NCBI RefSeq assembly: GCF_000244895.1
Contig: NZ_CM001441.1
Location: forward strand, 3,996,198 to 4,060,197
Source of the DNA: Desulfosporosinus youngiae DSM 17734
Lineage (GTDB): Bacteria > Bacillota > Desulfitobacteriia > Desulfitobacteriales > Desulfitobacteriaceae
DNA: 64,000 nt
Direction: 5' to 3'
Below the pieces are notes generated by a model. That model did no database searches. It was not told where the DNA came from and saw only the letters and a program-made list of their open reading frames with translations. Positions 52,585 through 62,368 of this stretch are shown in pieces. Numbering within the stretch: position 1 is the first letter of the stretch; each line of letters begins with the position of its first letter. A program made the translations under genes and the position numbers.

Positions 52585-55170
52585 TTAAATCACCTTCATC
52601 AAGAGCACTTCATTGCCCTTAGCATTATAAATGACTTTATCACAAACCATTTTCATTAATAAGATGCCTCGTCCGCCCTCGGCATCCAGCATCTCCTCAA
52701 ATTCTTCTTCATACCTCTCTGTTTTCCGGCGGACATTAACATCCTTTGTGTCAAAACCCTGGCAATCGTCCTTAACCCTTATGATTAGTCTGCCGCCAAT
52801 CCGCCTGGCTTTCACAAAAACTTGCCCGCAGGCAAGAAAACCATTGTTGATCGCTTCATTGACAGCAACCTCCATCATGGGCGCCTGGCCCGGAGCATTC
52901 CGTTCCAGAAACTCACTTATAGTTACCTGAGCGCGTTCGAGATCCGCATCGCTTTTTATCTTCAGTAGGCTTGTTCCTTTGCTTTCATGGAGAATCTCGA
53001 CACAAATAACCGAAAAATCATCATTTCTTTCCGGACATTTGGCCATTTCCTCAAGCCAGTTCTTATATTCCGCGAAACTACCCTGTTTACGTAGCCCATG
53101 TAATTCCAAGAGATCAGAAGCACCATCACTCATCAAACAATATATGTCTCCCGGATTCAATGATATTATCTTGGTTTCGATTTCCGGATGATCAATAATA
53201 CCAAGATAACAGCCATAGATAGGGACTAACGAACATCCCTGCGGATTGGCAGCGAGAAATAGGGTTATGCCGGCACAGATTAGTTTAAGCACCCCGGCTC
53301 GAAAATCAAATTCGAAGTACAGTAAAGCTACAAAAGAATCCTCATATAAATACTGCATTATTTTCTGGTTAATCGTTTGCAGGACCTCTTCCTCAATCCT
53401 CTCTCCGGTAAGCAGAACGTTATCCAGCAGCATTTTAAAGGTTGCGGTTTGCAAAGCTGTAGCCACACCATGTCCACTTACATCTATGATATAACCACAT
53501 AATTTTTCCTGTTCCCCGAACCACTTGTAATTTAAAAAATCTCCGCTGATCGTGCTTCTGGGCTCGAAAATCGTACGGACCCGAACCTTATTGTTGACCA
53601 AAGGGCGGGGCAGGGAATCACGCTGCACCCTCGCGGCTAACATAACTTCGATCTGAGTCTGATGTTCCCGCTCCCTAAGCTTGTCTTCTGCCTTCTTCCG
53701 GTCGGTTATATCAACGATGGTCATCGCTCTCCTTGAGCTAGGGTTGGCTTCATCCCGTATGGGATAGCTTTGCATCCAAAGCCACCTGGTTTCCCCATCG
53801 GGTCGGGTAATCCTGAACTCCTCGCTTAAATCCTCGTTCTTTGTGCGCGAGCCGTGATAGAACGAAGCTTGCATCCTCTCCCTGTCAGCCGGATGAATCA
53901 ACTCAAGAAGTGAACTTTGATTATCCAGCAGGCTCTGACAAGACATCCCACTTATTCTTTCATAGGCCGGACTGACATAGACAATCCTCTCTCCGTCAGT
54001 AATCAGGAAAACCTCATTGATCGTTTCGGCAAGCTGTCTGAATTTCTCTTCGCTTGCCCGCAGCTTGAGGTTTAATTGTTTGCTTTCAGTAATATCCATC
54101 ATGACCGCCAGTGTGGCCTTTTCCCTCTCATAGGGAATCTCTGTACCCTTTAAAAGTACATTAATGATTTCACCGGACTTTTTAATAAGCTCTATTTCAT
54201 AGGAGACACAATGTTCCCCTCTTATGCTATCCAATAAAGCCGAATTAACAGACCCAAATAAGGTTTCTGTCTTAAAACCCTTCATATGGTGGCGGACACA
54301 TTCTTCGTTATACCCCAGGACTTCTATACCAGCATTGTTCACAAATTCAATGATCCCTTGCTTAAAAATAACGACAATCTGGGGTGCATTATTGACAATT
54401 GCAGAGTATCTTTCTTTGCTCTCTCTGAGTTGACTTTCAAGCTGTTTTCTCTCCGTAATATCTCTGGCAATGCCTATAAGCCCGGCCACGTTCCCCTGCT
54501 CATTTAAGAAAGTTGTTTTCACTGTTTCAGTGGAGATGACATTACCACCTGTTAAAGCAAATTTCCCTTCATATTTTAAGGTCAATAATTCTTCCTGATC
54601 ATTCTGCTGATAGAATTGAACGGATTCGATATCCTCCATACCTTCTAAATCTATTTTGCCGATTGCTTCATCCTCGCTTACCCCTAAAACCTTTTCTGCA
54701 TACGCTTTATTACACCCCAGCAACACGCTCTTGGTATTCTTATAAAATATAAAATCAGGTATAGTATCAATGATCGTTTTGAGAAATCTCTTTTGGTTGG
54801 CAAGATCAATTTCAAGTTGTTTTCTCTCCGTGATATTTCTCGCTATTCCTATAGTTCCTATGACTTCACCCCTTGCCTCCTCAAAAAACGGCGCAACAAA
54901 GGTTTCCAGCCACTGGCCTCCCACCTCATGGTGAAGAGGAAGAAGGGGCTGCCAGTTTTTAGATTTTATTAACTCTTCTTCACTTCGTTTGTGTTCTAAG
55001 GCAACATAATGAGGAAAGAAATCGAAATCGGTCTTTCCGACGATCTCTGTATTCTTTATTCTATAGAAATCTTCAAAGGCTGAATTGACAAGCACATATT
55101 TACCCTGCTTATCTTTTAGCCAAGCCAGAAATGGCATACTATTGAGGATTGATTGGGCATTTTTAAGCAT
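52585..55170 (-). CDS. Multi-PAS PP2C (SpoIIE/RsbU-type) phosphatase fused to HATPase
   Basis: 861 residues: four PAS domains (about 1-490), then a SpoIIE-type PP2C phosphatase (about 520-720, ISGDFLNYKWF, DVSGHGVATALQT, LMSDGASDLLEL), then an RsbW-like HATPase (about 730-861, MEVAVNEAINNGF, GRGILLMKMVCD). It combines the serine phosphatase and kinase-type halves of a partner switch in one protein. The PAS domains would sense small molecules or redox. It is in the same direction as the STAS gene (132 bases upstream) and the chemoreceptor. It likely acts on that STAS protein. Confidence 0.88.
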   Translation of the reverse strand: MLKNAQSILNSMPFLAWLKDKQGKYVLVNSAFEDFYRIKNTEIVGKTDFDFFPHYVALEHKRSEEELIKSKNWQPLLPLHHEVGGQWLETFVAPFFEEARGEVIGTIGIARNITERKQLEIDLANQKRFLKTIIDTIPDFIFYKNTKSVLLGCNKAYAEKVLGVSEDEAIGKIDLEGMEDIESVQFYQQNDQEELLTLKYEGKFALTGGNVISTETVKTTFLNEQGNVAGLIGIARDITERKQLESQLRESKERYSAIVNNAPQIVVIFKQGIIEFVNNAGIEVLGYNEECVRHHMKGFKTETLFGSVNSALLDSIRGEHCVSYEIELIKKSGEIINVLLKGTEIPYEREKATLAVMMDITESKQLNLKLRASEEKFRQLAETINEVFLITDGERIVYVSPAYERISGMSCQSLLDNQSSLLELIHPADRERMQASFYHGSRTKNEDLSEEFRITRPDGETRWLWMQSYPIRDEANPSSRRAMTIVDITDRKKAEDKLREREHQTQIEVMLAARVQRDSLPRPLVNNKVRVRTIFEPRSTISGDFLNYKWFGEQEKLCGYIIDVSGHGVATALQTATFKMLLDNVLLTGERIEEEVLQTINQKIMQYLYEDSFVALLYFEFDFRAGVLKLICAGITLFLAANPQGCSLVPIYGCYLGIIDHPEIETKIISLNPGDIYCLMSDGASDLLELHGLRKQGSFAEYKNWLEEMAKCPERNDDFSVICVEILHESKGTSLLKIKSDADLERAQVTISEFLERNAPGQAPMMEVAVNEAINNGFLACGQVFVKARRIGGRLIIRVKDDCQGFDTKDVNVRRKTERYEEEFEEMLDAEGGRGILLMKMVCDKVIYNAKGNEVLLMKVI

Positions 55171-55301
55171 AAAGGACCTCCTTTGCCTATACTCTTGAAC
55201 AAAATTCAGCTCCAGGCCAACAGATTATTAATCGTTTTGCCTAGAGCCTTCAGTAATATCATTTTCCTCAATACTTTTTAAAGTTTTGCGTTCAATACGT
55301 T

Positions 55302-55607
55302 TTAATCTTCAATGCTAAACACCCTGTCAAGCCGGGTTCGTTTAATTAGTTCAAATGGTAGACCTTGAGCGCCCCTCAGCACAAGCCTGCCGTTTTTCTC
55401 CTTCGTGCGTTTATTAATCGTCACTAACGTGCCCAATCCCGAACTATCGATGTAGGATAACCCTGAGAGATCAATCCGGATATTCGTAACCCCACGGTCG
55501 ATTATTTCTAACACATCGTCTCTTAGTAACGAGGCATCGCGAACGTATAATTTATCTGCTAAGAATACCGTGGCCTGATTTCCATTGACTTTAATTGAAT
55601 GTTTCAT
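55302..55607 (-). CDS. STAS-domain anti-sigma factor antagonist
   Basis: 101 residues of the SpoIIAA/RsbV fold, with the phosphorylatable Ser in LSYIDSSGLGTLV (about residues 53-58). ATG 55607 follows GAGGAGTGAG. It begins 4 bases after the chemoreceptor stop, so the two are co-translated. Its phosphorylation state would be set by the phosphatase/HATPase protein downstream. No sigma factor is encoded nearby, so the output may not be a sigma factor. Confidence 0.88.
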   Translation of the reverse strand: MKHSIKVNGNQATVFLADKLYVRDASLLRDDVLEIIDRGVTNIRIDLSGLSYIDSSGLGTLVTINKRTKEKNGRLVLRGAQGLPFELIKRTRLDRVFSIED

Positions 55608-55611
55608 CGTC

Positions 55612-57306
55612 TCACTCCTCGACCTTAAACTTAGTAATAAGATTATGCAGGCCCTGCGACATTGCACTGGTTTGCTCAGTACTTGCGGCTACCATCTCAA
55701 CATTTGCCGTCGTTTCCTCGATAGCTGTGGAAACCTCTTGGGCATCCCGGCTTGTATTCTCAATAACTTCGGCAACCCCCTCGATGAGTTGAACAATTTT
55801 GTCGGAGGAAGCAACCTCGTCGTTTGTGACCTTAGCAATCCCATTGATATCGCTTACCGTTTCCGTGACGGCTGAGAGAATGTTCTCCAGTGATTTCCCC
55901 GCTTTACCGACCTCTTGCACCCCTATCTCGACCTCAGCTAAACTTTGCTCCATAGCTATAACCGCACTGGTTGTGTTTTCGGTAATCTTAGAAATCAGCT
56001 GGGAAATATTGCTCGCTTCAACATTGGATTGTTCCGCCAGTTTTCTGACTTCTTCAGCAACAACCGCGAATCCCCTGCCCGATTCGCCGGCCCGGGCGGC
56101 TTCGATAGCCGCATTGAGTGCCAATAAATTTGTTTGACTTGCAATACCGGTGATGGTTTCGTTGATCATACCGATTTTTTGAGAGTATTCATTCAGGAGC
56201 TGGATTACTTTTTCCGCTTCTCTCGTCTTATCGTAAATAGTATTCATGCTTTGCATCGCAATGTTTACGGTGGCTTTTCCCTCCTTGGCCGCGTTAATAG
56301 AGCTTTCCGATTGAACGCTGGCTGAAGCGGCCTTATCTTTGGCAATTTGAATAAGTGCCGAAAGTTCGACTAGGACCTGTGAGGTTTCCATGCTTGAATT
56401 TGAGGCAACATCCATGGACTCGGCAACCGTCTGGGTTTTGGCGGCGATAATCGTTGTTGCCCCCGATACCTCACTGGAAGAGGCTGCCATTTCCTGAGAT
56501 GCTGCCGCCAGGTCAATCGAACTATTCCTCACCGACCGGACAATCTCCAATTGCCCGGCGATCATGGCATTAAACGACTCACAAAGCTCTCCAATTTCAT
56601 CCTTGGTTTTGACAATCGCCCTTACCATCAGATTTCCTTCGCTGGCCTGAGCCATCAACCCTTGTAACTCTCTGACCGGGGCCGAAATTCTACGAGCTGC
56701 AAACAAACCGATTAGGATTCCTAAAACCGCCATCAGAATTCCGGATATTACCGACACCCTTTTAGCTAATAACGTAGCATTATAGGTATCCTCCATAGCT
56801 TTCTGGACCGTATTCATGCGGTGGATTTTGGCTTCATCAACCTTTGCCAGTAATTGACTGCCTAGTGGTGCCAGTTCCTCAATCGCTACTTTCATTGCCT
56901 CGTCCCGGTTGCCAGCCTTCAATAAAGGAATAAATTTATTATTCGCCAGTTCAGCATATTTCTGATCCAGTGCTTTAGTCTCCTCAGCTAATTTGCGTGA
57001 CTGTGCATTCATAGCCTCATTGATAAGGACATCTTCAAGCTTTATATTTAATTCTGCCAAGCGCTTAAATTCATCAAGATATTGTTCCTTGCCATAGAGT
57101 AAATAAGCCCTGAGATTAGAGGCCTCGGCAGCAGCGTTATAGGCAATATCATTGTTTGTCTGCATTCTCGGAATCTTACCCTTGAGATCGATAACCGCCA
57201 CTTCCGCATTAGTACACTTATAAATCGTGTAACCAAACCCAGCTGACGCCACAAAGATTACTAACAAAAAATAAGCCACCATTTTTTTTGCTAATGTCAT
57301 TTTCAT
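55612..57306 (-). CDS. Methyl-accepting chemotaxis protein
   Basis: 564 residues. One membrane helix at the N terminus ([17 protein letters not shown]), a four-helix-bundle periplasmic sensor of about 150 residues, a second helix ([21 protein letters not shown]), HAMP, and a long signalling coiled coil with the tip [37 protein letters not shown]. Methylation helices flank it. It would signal to CheA/CheW, but its gene position beside STAS and PP2C genes suggests a link to partner switching. Confidence 0.93.
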   Translation of the reverse strand: MKMTLAKKMVAYFLLVIFVASAGFGYTIYKCTNAEVAVIDLKGKIPRMQTNNDIAYNAAAEASNLRAYLLYGKEQYLDEFKRLAELNIKLEDVLINEAMNAQSRKLAEETKALDQKYAELANNKFIPLLKAGNRDEAMKVAIEELAPLGSQLLAKVDEAKIHRMNTVQKAMEDTYNATLLAKRVSVISGILMAVLGILIGLFAARRISAPVRELQGLMAQASEGNLMVRAIVKTKDEIGELCESFNAMIAGQLEIVRSVRNSSIDLAAASQEMAASSSEVSGATTIIAAKTQTVAESMDVASNSSMETSQVLVELSALIQIAKDKAASASVQSESSINAAKEGKATVNIAMQSMNTIYDKTREAEKVIQLLNEYSQKIGMINETITGIASQTNLLALNAAIEAARAGESGRGFAVVAEEVRKLAEQSNVEASNISQLISKITENTTSAVIAMEQSLAEVEIGVQEVGKAGKSLENILSAVTETVSDINGIAKVTNDEVASSDKIVQLIEGVAEVIENTSRDAQEVSTAIEETTANVEMVAASTEQTSAMSQGLHNLITKFKVEE

Positions 57307-57552
57307 TCATTTCCTGGTTTCTACGCAGGTAGAAATCAGCTTCCCTCCCTCTTAAATCTAGTTGAGCTTTCCGCATGTGCCGACCAACAAATTTGAGGAA
57401 TAAATTACAATAAAACCGACCGTATATTATGTAATTACTATGCTTTTTATTAGACGAATTATTTCAAACTCCTTTAATGAGTCAACTTATTTGGTATACA
57501 ATATTCTGATGTTACCATGTCTGACTTCTCAACAAACTGCCTCACTGAAGCC

Positions 57553-57587
57553 AAATTTGGCGCCTATTTATGGTTAGGCGCCAATTT
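57553..57587 (-). terminator. Hairpin after the ABC permease gene
   Basis: AAATTTGGCGCCTA pairs with TAGGCGCCAATTT with one base off. It lies 9 bases after the permease stop. The T-tract is short. Confidence 0.75.
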
Positions 57588-57595
57588 CTGCGTTT

Positions 57596-58402
57596 TTATA
57601 TTGCCAGATCCTGTTTCTCAAATACCTTTTTTGTCAATAACCAGAGAACCGCTGAAACAACACTAAGACCTATAATGGTCGGCATCGTGCCTCTCGTTCC
57701 TTCTAGTACCTCTTGCGGCTGAAAGCATTGAAAGAGGGAGAGGTTTTTTAACCAGGATAATTTATCGCTGAGTCCTCCGACGATATCCAGACCGTAAAAA
57801 GCCAGCGTTAAACCTGCGGCATAGGTTAAAGCCTGTTCTTCCTCAACAAACCAGGCTGAGAAGAAGAGACTATAGACTTCAATCACAGAGAAAAAGGCAA
57901 TTCCCAGAACACCCAAGCATAAATAATTCCAGCGATTGATTTCAATTCCGGAGCAGAACGTGCCGATAAAGAGCCCGGCGATCGTAACAGCGACTAGAAT
58001 AGCGTTTGTACTAAGCAAAACTCCCATTTGAGTTGAAAGAATCTCACTGCGGGATACAGGTGTAGAGAGAAGTAAGGCCAAAGACCCATCCTCCACCATT
58101 TTCGCAAGTAAGGCATTGGCGGTTTGTATTCCGTATAAGGCCATAAGCATAACCCAAATCCTGGCATAAAACTGGCCCGATATAAAGGCTTCAAATGTAT
58201 CCGTCCGTGCATTTTCCGAAATTCCAAAAACAGTCTTTACAGTAGAAGGCATAGACTCTGCAACCTCTATCACCGCCGGATTTTTCGCAATAATAGGATA
58301 AACCCATGTCAAAAGTCCTTCGTAAAGAACGATTCCGGTTGAAATGGCTGCTACTTTCTTGCGATATTGTTTATACATTGCCCGAAACAATGCCCTATTC
58401 AT
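57596..58402 (-). CDS. ABC-2 type exporter permease
   Basis: 268 residues with about six membrane segments, ABC-2 fold (MVEDGSLALLLSTPVSRSEIL motif). It pairs with the ATPase encoded 50 bases upstream. Substrate unknown. The order methyltransferase, ATPase, permease on one strand hints at modification and export or self-protection. Confidence 0.83.
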   Translation of the reverse strand: MNRALFRAMYKQYRKKVAAISTGIVLYEGLLTWVYPIIAKNPAVIEVAESMPSTVKTVFGISENARTDTFEAFISGQFYARIWVMLMALYGIQTANALLAKMVEDGSLALLLSTPVSRSEILSTQMGVLLSTNAILVAVTIAGLFIGTFCSGIEINRWNYLCLGVLGIAFFSVIEVYSLFFSAWFVEEEQALTYAAGLTLAFYGLDIVGGLSDKLSWLKNLSLFQCFQPQEVLEGTRGTMPTIIGLSVVSAVLWLLTKKVFEKQDLAI

Positions 58403-58452
58403 AGTTAACCCACCTTAAATTTGTCATTGATCTCTCAGCCCGGTAACGGGGA

Positions 58453-59331
58453 CTATCGGTAATAATCCATAAAGGCCTCTTCCAACTCCATAAAATGTTC
58501 CCTAAAGCGTTTAACACGCACTTGCCCGAGAATTAACCACAAAGTATCCAATTCACCTGCTACACGGACCATAAAGCAATTCTTCTTAATAGGGATCAGA
58601 TCGAATGGGCTCTCATTTAGAAGGGCCACATCCTCGTCACTTTCGACTTCAATTTCAAACGTTTGATACTCGGCTTCTCTTAGCTGGGAAATACTTTGAA
58701 CGGTTAAAAGTTTTCCTTCTCGAATCATTCCAACCTGCTCACAGGATCGCTCGATCTCAGAAAATTGATGGGAAGACATAAACAAAGTCTTCCCCTTCTT
58801 CTTTTCCTCAAGGATTAATTCAAGAAATACGTTTTGCATTAAAGGATCCAGCCCGGAGGTCGGTTCATCAAGGATGAGTACATCTGCATCCAGCATCAAT
58901 GCCGCGATAATTCCCAACTTCTGCTTCATTCCTTTGGACATCTTACGAATTAGTATTTTTAAGTCCAATTCAAAAACCCCTGACAAATAACCCCGCTTTT
59001 TCTTTATCTGAAGACCGTCGCCATGCATGCCTGCGATAAGATCTAAAAAATCCTCTCCTGTCAGGTTCTCAATAAAATGAAGTTCACCAGGAAGGTAACT
59101 GACAATCTTCTTTACTTCCGTCTTTTCCCGCCAGCAATCAAGCCCATTGATGGTTACTCGTCCGGAATCGGGCTTTAAAAAACCCATTAAAAGTCGGATG
59201 GTCGTCGTCTTGCCTGCTCCATTGGGCCCGAGAAATCCGAAGGCTGTCCCAGGTTCCACCTGAAAACTTATATCCCATATTCCCCGTCCCTCTTGACGAT
59301 ATACTTTGGTTAATCCCTCAACCTCAATCAT
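58453..59331 (-). CDS. ABC exporter ATP-binding protein
   Basis: About 292 residues. Walker A FLGPNGAGKTTTIRLL near residue 35, signature MSKGMKQKLGIIAAL, Walker B DVLILDEPTSGLDP, and switch His in MSSHQF. The C-terminal 80 residues are an added domain. ATG 59331 follows GGGAGGAA very closely. An upstream TTG (59352) is an alternative start. It drives the adjacent permease. Confidence 0.88.
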   Translation of the reverse strand: MIEVEGLTKVYRQEGRGIWDISFQVEPGTAFGFLGPNGAGKTTTIRLLMGFLKPDSGRVTINGLDCWREKTEVKKIVSYLPGELHFIENLTGEDFLDLIAGMHGDGLQIKKKRGYLSGVFELDLKILIRKMSKGMKQKLGIIAALMLDADVLILDEPTSGLDPLMQNVFLELILEEKKKGKTLFMSSHQFSEIERSCEQVGMIREGKLLTVQSISQLREAEYQTFEIEVESDEDVALLNESPFDLIPIKKNCFMVRVAGELDTLWLILGQVRVKRFREHFMELEEAFMDYYR

Positions 59332-59379
59332 TTCCTCCCTACTTCCTGCCAAGACCTTTTAGAATGCTTAACGCTCAAT

Positions 59380-60390
59380 TTAAGCCAAGGGCTTTTTAGC
59401 AAAAAAATAATGCGAGACCTTAAAAGGGAGCGGAATCGTCTCAATCTCGGTGAAACCCGTTTGATCCAAGAGATCCAGCATTTCTTTTTCCAGAGGTAAT
59501 CCAGCAAAACCCTCGTGGCAGGACAGGAAAAAGCTCATTAAGTTTTGTGGAATATGAGTATTGAAAAGTTGAAAGGAAGCATTTACTCCGCGCAGAGCCG
59601 TTAAAATCCCAATTTGGCCTCCCGGTGCTAATAGACCCTTAATAAGGTTCAAAAGCTCTACGCGCTTTTCATGGCTGAAATAGTAGATATTGTTATTGAG
59701 CAGACAACAATCGTAGGATCCCAAAGTGTCAGTAAACTCAAAGACATCTGTGGCAACGATTCGAATTCGCTCTTGATAAGATTCAGATTGGGCCGCAGCC
59801 CTATGGGCTACAGAGGGATTGATCTCCAGTCCAACCCCCTTCAGATTTGGGAATTCTTCGACGAGTCTCCGTAAAAACACTGCTTCGCCGCAGCCTGCAT
59901 CTAAAACCTTCAGCCAATGATCTTTTTCACATTTTCCCCTCAGCAATGGCCAGACAAAAGGTTCAGAAGCTTTAGAGGCCCTGGAAATAAGCTCATTTTC
60001 CATTTCACGATCTAACTGATCCCGCGGGATTTTCCGTCTTATCAAATCGGGCACTTTGGCAAAGCATGGCCCCCAGTGAAGGACGAACTCTTTGTACATC
60101 GCTTCTAAGCCATAGTCACGGTAATCACAAATGGCCTTCCCTATTTTACTCAGCTGATAATTTCCATTTTTAAAAACCAGCAGGTCTTGAATTCTTGCTT
60201 GTTCAAGCCAATGGTCCAGTAAAAGTGAGTCCCAATTCGAATTTTCCGCAAGGATCTGTTCCTTAGATGCTCCTTTAAGAAGGCGTTCCCATAGTCTAAG
60301 TTCAAAACCCGTATGCACAATCCACATAAATCCTAAGCTTTCCATAAGGGTAACTGTCTTTCCAAAAAGCGCCAGCATACCTATTTCCAC
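59380..60390 (-). CDS. SAM-dependent methyltransferase (class I)
   Basis: 336 residues. GTG 60390 follows AGGAGG with 9-base spacing. The N-terminal half (about 150 residues) resembles the dimerisation/winged-helix region of O-methyltransferases. The SAM site is LKVLDAGCGEAVFLRRL, followed by KGVGLEINPSVA. Substrate unknown. It is the first gene of a set with the ABC exporter, 48 bases apart, suggesting a shared function in making or resisting a compound. Confidence 0.8.
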   Translation of the reverse strand: MEIGMLALFGKTVTLMESLGFMWIVHTGFELRLWERLLKGASKEQILAENSNWDSLLLDHWLEQARIQDLLVFKNGNYQLSKIGKAICDYRDYGLEAMYKEFVLHWGPCFAKVPDLIRRKIPRDQLDREMENELISRASKASEPFVWPLLRGKCEKDHWLKVLDAGCGEAVFLRRLVEEFPNLKGVGLEINPSVAHRAAAQSESYQERIRIVATDVFEFTDTLGSYDCCLLNNNIYYFSHEKRVELLNLIKGLLAPGGQIGILTALRGVNASFQLFNTHIPQNLMSFFLSCHEGFAGLPLEKEMLDLLDQTGFTEIETIPLPFKVSHYFFAKKPLA

Positions 60391-60643
60391 TGGAGGTTTC
60401 CTCCTATATAATAATATCATGGCTGCACCAATTGTCCTTTTCCACACTTCTATTGTATGTGCAGAGGTGAACTAGTTGTGCCTGTCTCCCTAGTCCTCTG
60501 GTATACACGTCATGAGTTAATATATTTTGAATGATCTCGGATTCAGCATCCATTTGAACATTACATCGCTAAAACAAAACGCAGCCCGTCCTAAGGATAG
60601 ACTGACTACACCTTGTAATAAAAATTATATGGAGGGATTCATA

Positions 60644-60970
60644 ATGCCCCAAATTAAAATTCGCGGAATCGGGACAAACACTATCCTTAAATTAAGCAGT
60701 CAACTTATTGACGAACTGGCACTGCTGACAAACTCCCCAAAGGATGACTTCACCCTTGAAGTCATTAACTCTACCTTTATTCAAAATGGGGAGATAGTTT
60801 CAGGCTATCCTTTTGTGGAGGTTGCCTGGTTCGACCGGGGGCAAGAGGCTCAAGATCAAGTTGCTAAAACCATCAGCCGCTTGATTAATCAAGCGGGCTG
60901 CCCGAGCGTCGATATTATGTTTACAATTTTAGAGAAACCTCGCTACTACGAGAATGGAGAGCATTACTGA
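60644..60970 (+). CDS. DUF1904 family protein
   Basis: 108 residues with the pattern IRGIGTNTILKLSSQLIDELALL and GYPFVEVAWFDRGQEAQDQVAKTI, as I recall for DUF1904. The fold is tautomerase-like, but function is not established. ATG 60644 follows GGAGGG. The longer upstream frame is not supported. Monocistronic, diverging from the methyltransferase gene. Confidence 0.8.
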   Translation: MPQIKIRGIGTNTILKLSSQLIDELALLTNSPKDDFTLEVINSTFIQNGEIVSGYPFVEVAWFDRGQEAQDQVAKTISRLINQAGCPSVDIMFTILEKPRYYENGEHY

Positions 60971-61035
60971 GAATAGTTTGATGAATACGGCCAGCGGGGA
61001 GCTCTGGCAGTAGGAATGATAAAGTGAACAAAAGC

Positions 61036-61058
61036 GGCCTGCAAGTAAATTGCAGGCC
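61036..61058 (-). terminator. Terminator of sdpRI
   Basis: GGCCTGCAA and TTGCAGGCC form a perfect 9-bp stem with a 5-base loop. The minus-strand tail is GCTTTTG. It may also end the plus-strand DUF1904 gene. Confidence 0.8.
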
Positions 61059-61080
61059 ATTCTTACAAGGAGTGATGTCA

Positions 61081-61752
61081 TTAAGAGTCCTTCATTATTT
61101 TACGGTATACTAGGAAGGAATACCCCATGGAACCCAGCGATAATAGCACACTGACACCAACGATCAGAGGCATAGTCCAACCTGCCGGCAAAAAACCCAC
61201 CGGCAAGAGAATCAGTCCGCCCACAACCCATAATGGCCCCATAACACGATGAGTTTTGTACCACACCTCTTCGCTGGCCAAGGTCCAGGGCGTTCGGATA
61301 CCAAAGGTGTAATTATACTTAATCTTACCCATATAGTTACCGAGAATGATTAACAGTAAGCCGATCCCCGGCATTGCAATACGCGGAACAGCCATCGGAT
61401 GCCCGTATACAGCAGCAATGGTTCCGGCATAGATAGCGCCCATAAAGACGATGATTGTGAAAACAACTAAGGAATAAACCTTTCCCATTGACTGGTAATT
61501 TCTCTTCTTAGGATCGATCTTGGGAATAACCGTCAGCATTATTAGTAGGCCTAACATGACTGCAGGCAGAAAAAAGGCTCCACCCAGCCGCCCCATATAA
61601 CCATCAATCTCTCCTGCCGCATTCCAATGAGAAGGAACTTGTTCGGGTAACTGAGGGTATAAGATAAGTCCAGCAATTAATGACACAAGCACCACTATCC
61701 CTGACAAAATAATAAACAATCGGCCATCTCTAGCCTTTTTCATTTCGGTCAT
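61081..61752 (-). CDS. sdpI: SdpI-family membrane protein
   Basis: 223 residues with about six membrane helices and the DUF1648 motif LPEQVPSHWNAAGEIDGYMG near the N terminus. It also has a second SdpI motif (KYNYTFGIRTPWTLASEEVWYKTHR). In Bacillus, SdpI is both the immunity protein to a cannibalism toxin and the sensor that sequesters SdpR. No sdpC toxin is seen here. AAAAGGAG at the sdpR stop serves as its ribosome site. Confidence 0.85.
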   Translation of the reverse strand: MTEMKKARDGRLFIILSGIVVLVSLIAGLILYPQLPEQVPSHWNAAGEIDGYMGRLGGAFFLPAVMLGLLIMLTVIPKIDPKKRNYQSMGKVYSLVVFTIIVFMGAIYAGTIAAVYGHPMAVPRIAMPGIGLLLIILGNYMGKIKYNYTFGIRTPWTLASEEVWYKTHRVMGPLWVVGGLILLPVGFLPAGWTMPLIVGVSVLLSLGSMGYSFLVYRKIMKDS

Positions 61753-61757
61753 ACCAT

Positions 61758-62063
61758 TCAGCTCCTTTTGATGTTATTTCGATCCTCATCTTCACCCGGC
61801 GTCTTACGGATAAATTCCATGATTACGCCTAATAGTTCTTCAAACACTGAAGTATTTAACGAGTAGATGATACTTTGCCCTTGTCGCCGGTCACTAACCA
61901 AATCGGCTTGCTTAAGAAGGGTTAAGTGATGAGAAATACTTGGCTTTGACATATTAAACTTCTCAGCGATTTCCCCGGCACTCATGTCCCCTTCTTTTAA
62001 ATACCTGAGGATCTGACGACGAGTGTTATCTGACAACGCTTTGAATGTGTCCTGATGGGACAT
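61758..62063 (-). CDS. sdpR: ArsR-type autorepressor SdpR
   Basis: 101 residues. Winged helix with ALSDNTRRQILRYLKEGDMSAGEIAEKFNMSKPSISHHLTLLKQADL, the SdpR/ArsR recognition region. No metal-binding Cys pair, consistent with control by protein sequestration rather than metal. ATG 62063 follows GGGGGTGA. It lies 5 bases from sdpI. Confidence 0.88.
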   Translation of the reverse strand: MSHQDTFKALSDNTRRQILRYLKEGDMSAGEIAEKFNMSKPSISHHLTLLKQADLVSDRRQGQSIIYSLNTSVFEELLGVIMEFIRKTPGEDEDRNNIKRS

Positions 62064-62134
62064 TAAAATCACCCCCATTTGGCCCCCTCCAGACATTAAA
62101 ACAACAGTTAGTTTAGATACTTGGATATTTATAT

Positions 62135-62154
62135 ATTTAGATAAACTTCTAAAT
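62135..62154. promoter_or_regulatory. Candidate SdpR operator
   Basis: ATTTAGA-N6-TCTAAAT is a perfect dyad about 70-90 bases upstream of sdpR, inside an AT-rich promoter region. This fits autorepression. The 300 bases between sdpR and xdhC hold no gene. Confidence 0.6.
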
Positions 62155-62368
62155 GTCTATGTGTTTATTTTACAACAATTGCTCCAATGATTCAAGTCTA
62201 TCTCTCTGATTCCATATTTTACGTATTATTGGGGGGTAAACTAATTCTAAGCTGAAAGGCTAAGATGCCCTGAACTTACTATTCTCCTTATCCAAACATA
62301 ACCTATTTTAAATAGACAACTTTACAAGAAACAAATTGGTAAGTATTCTAAAAAGCGAGGTGTAGATT

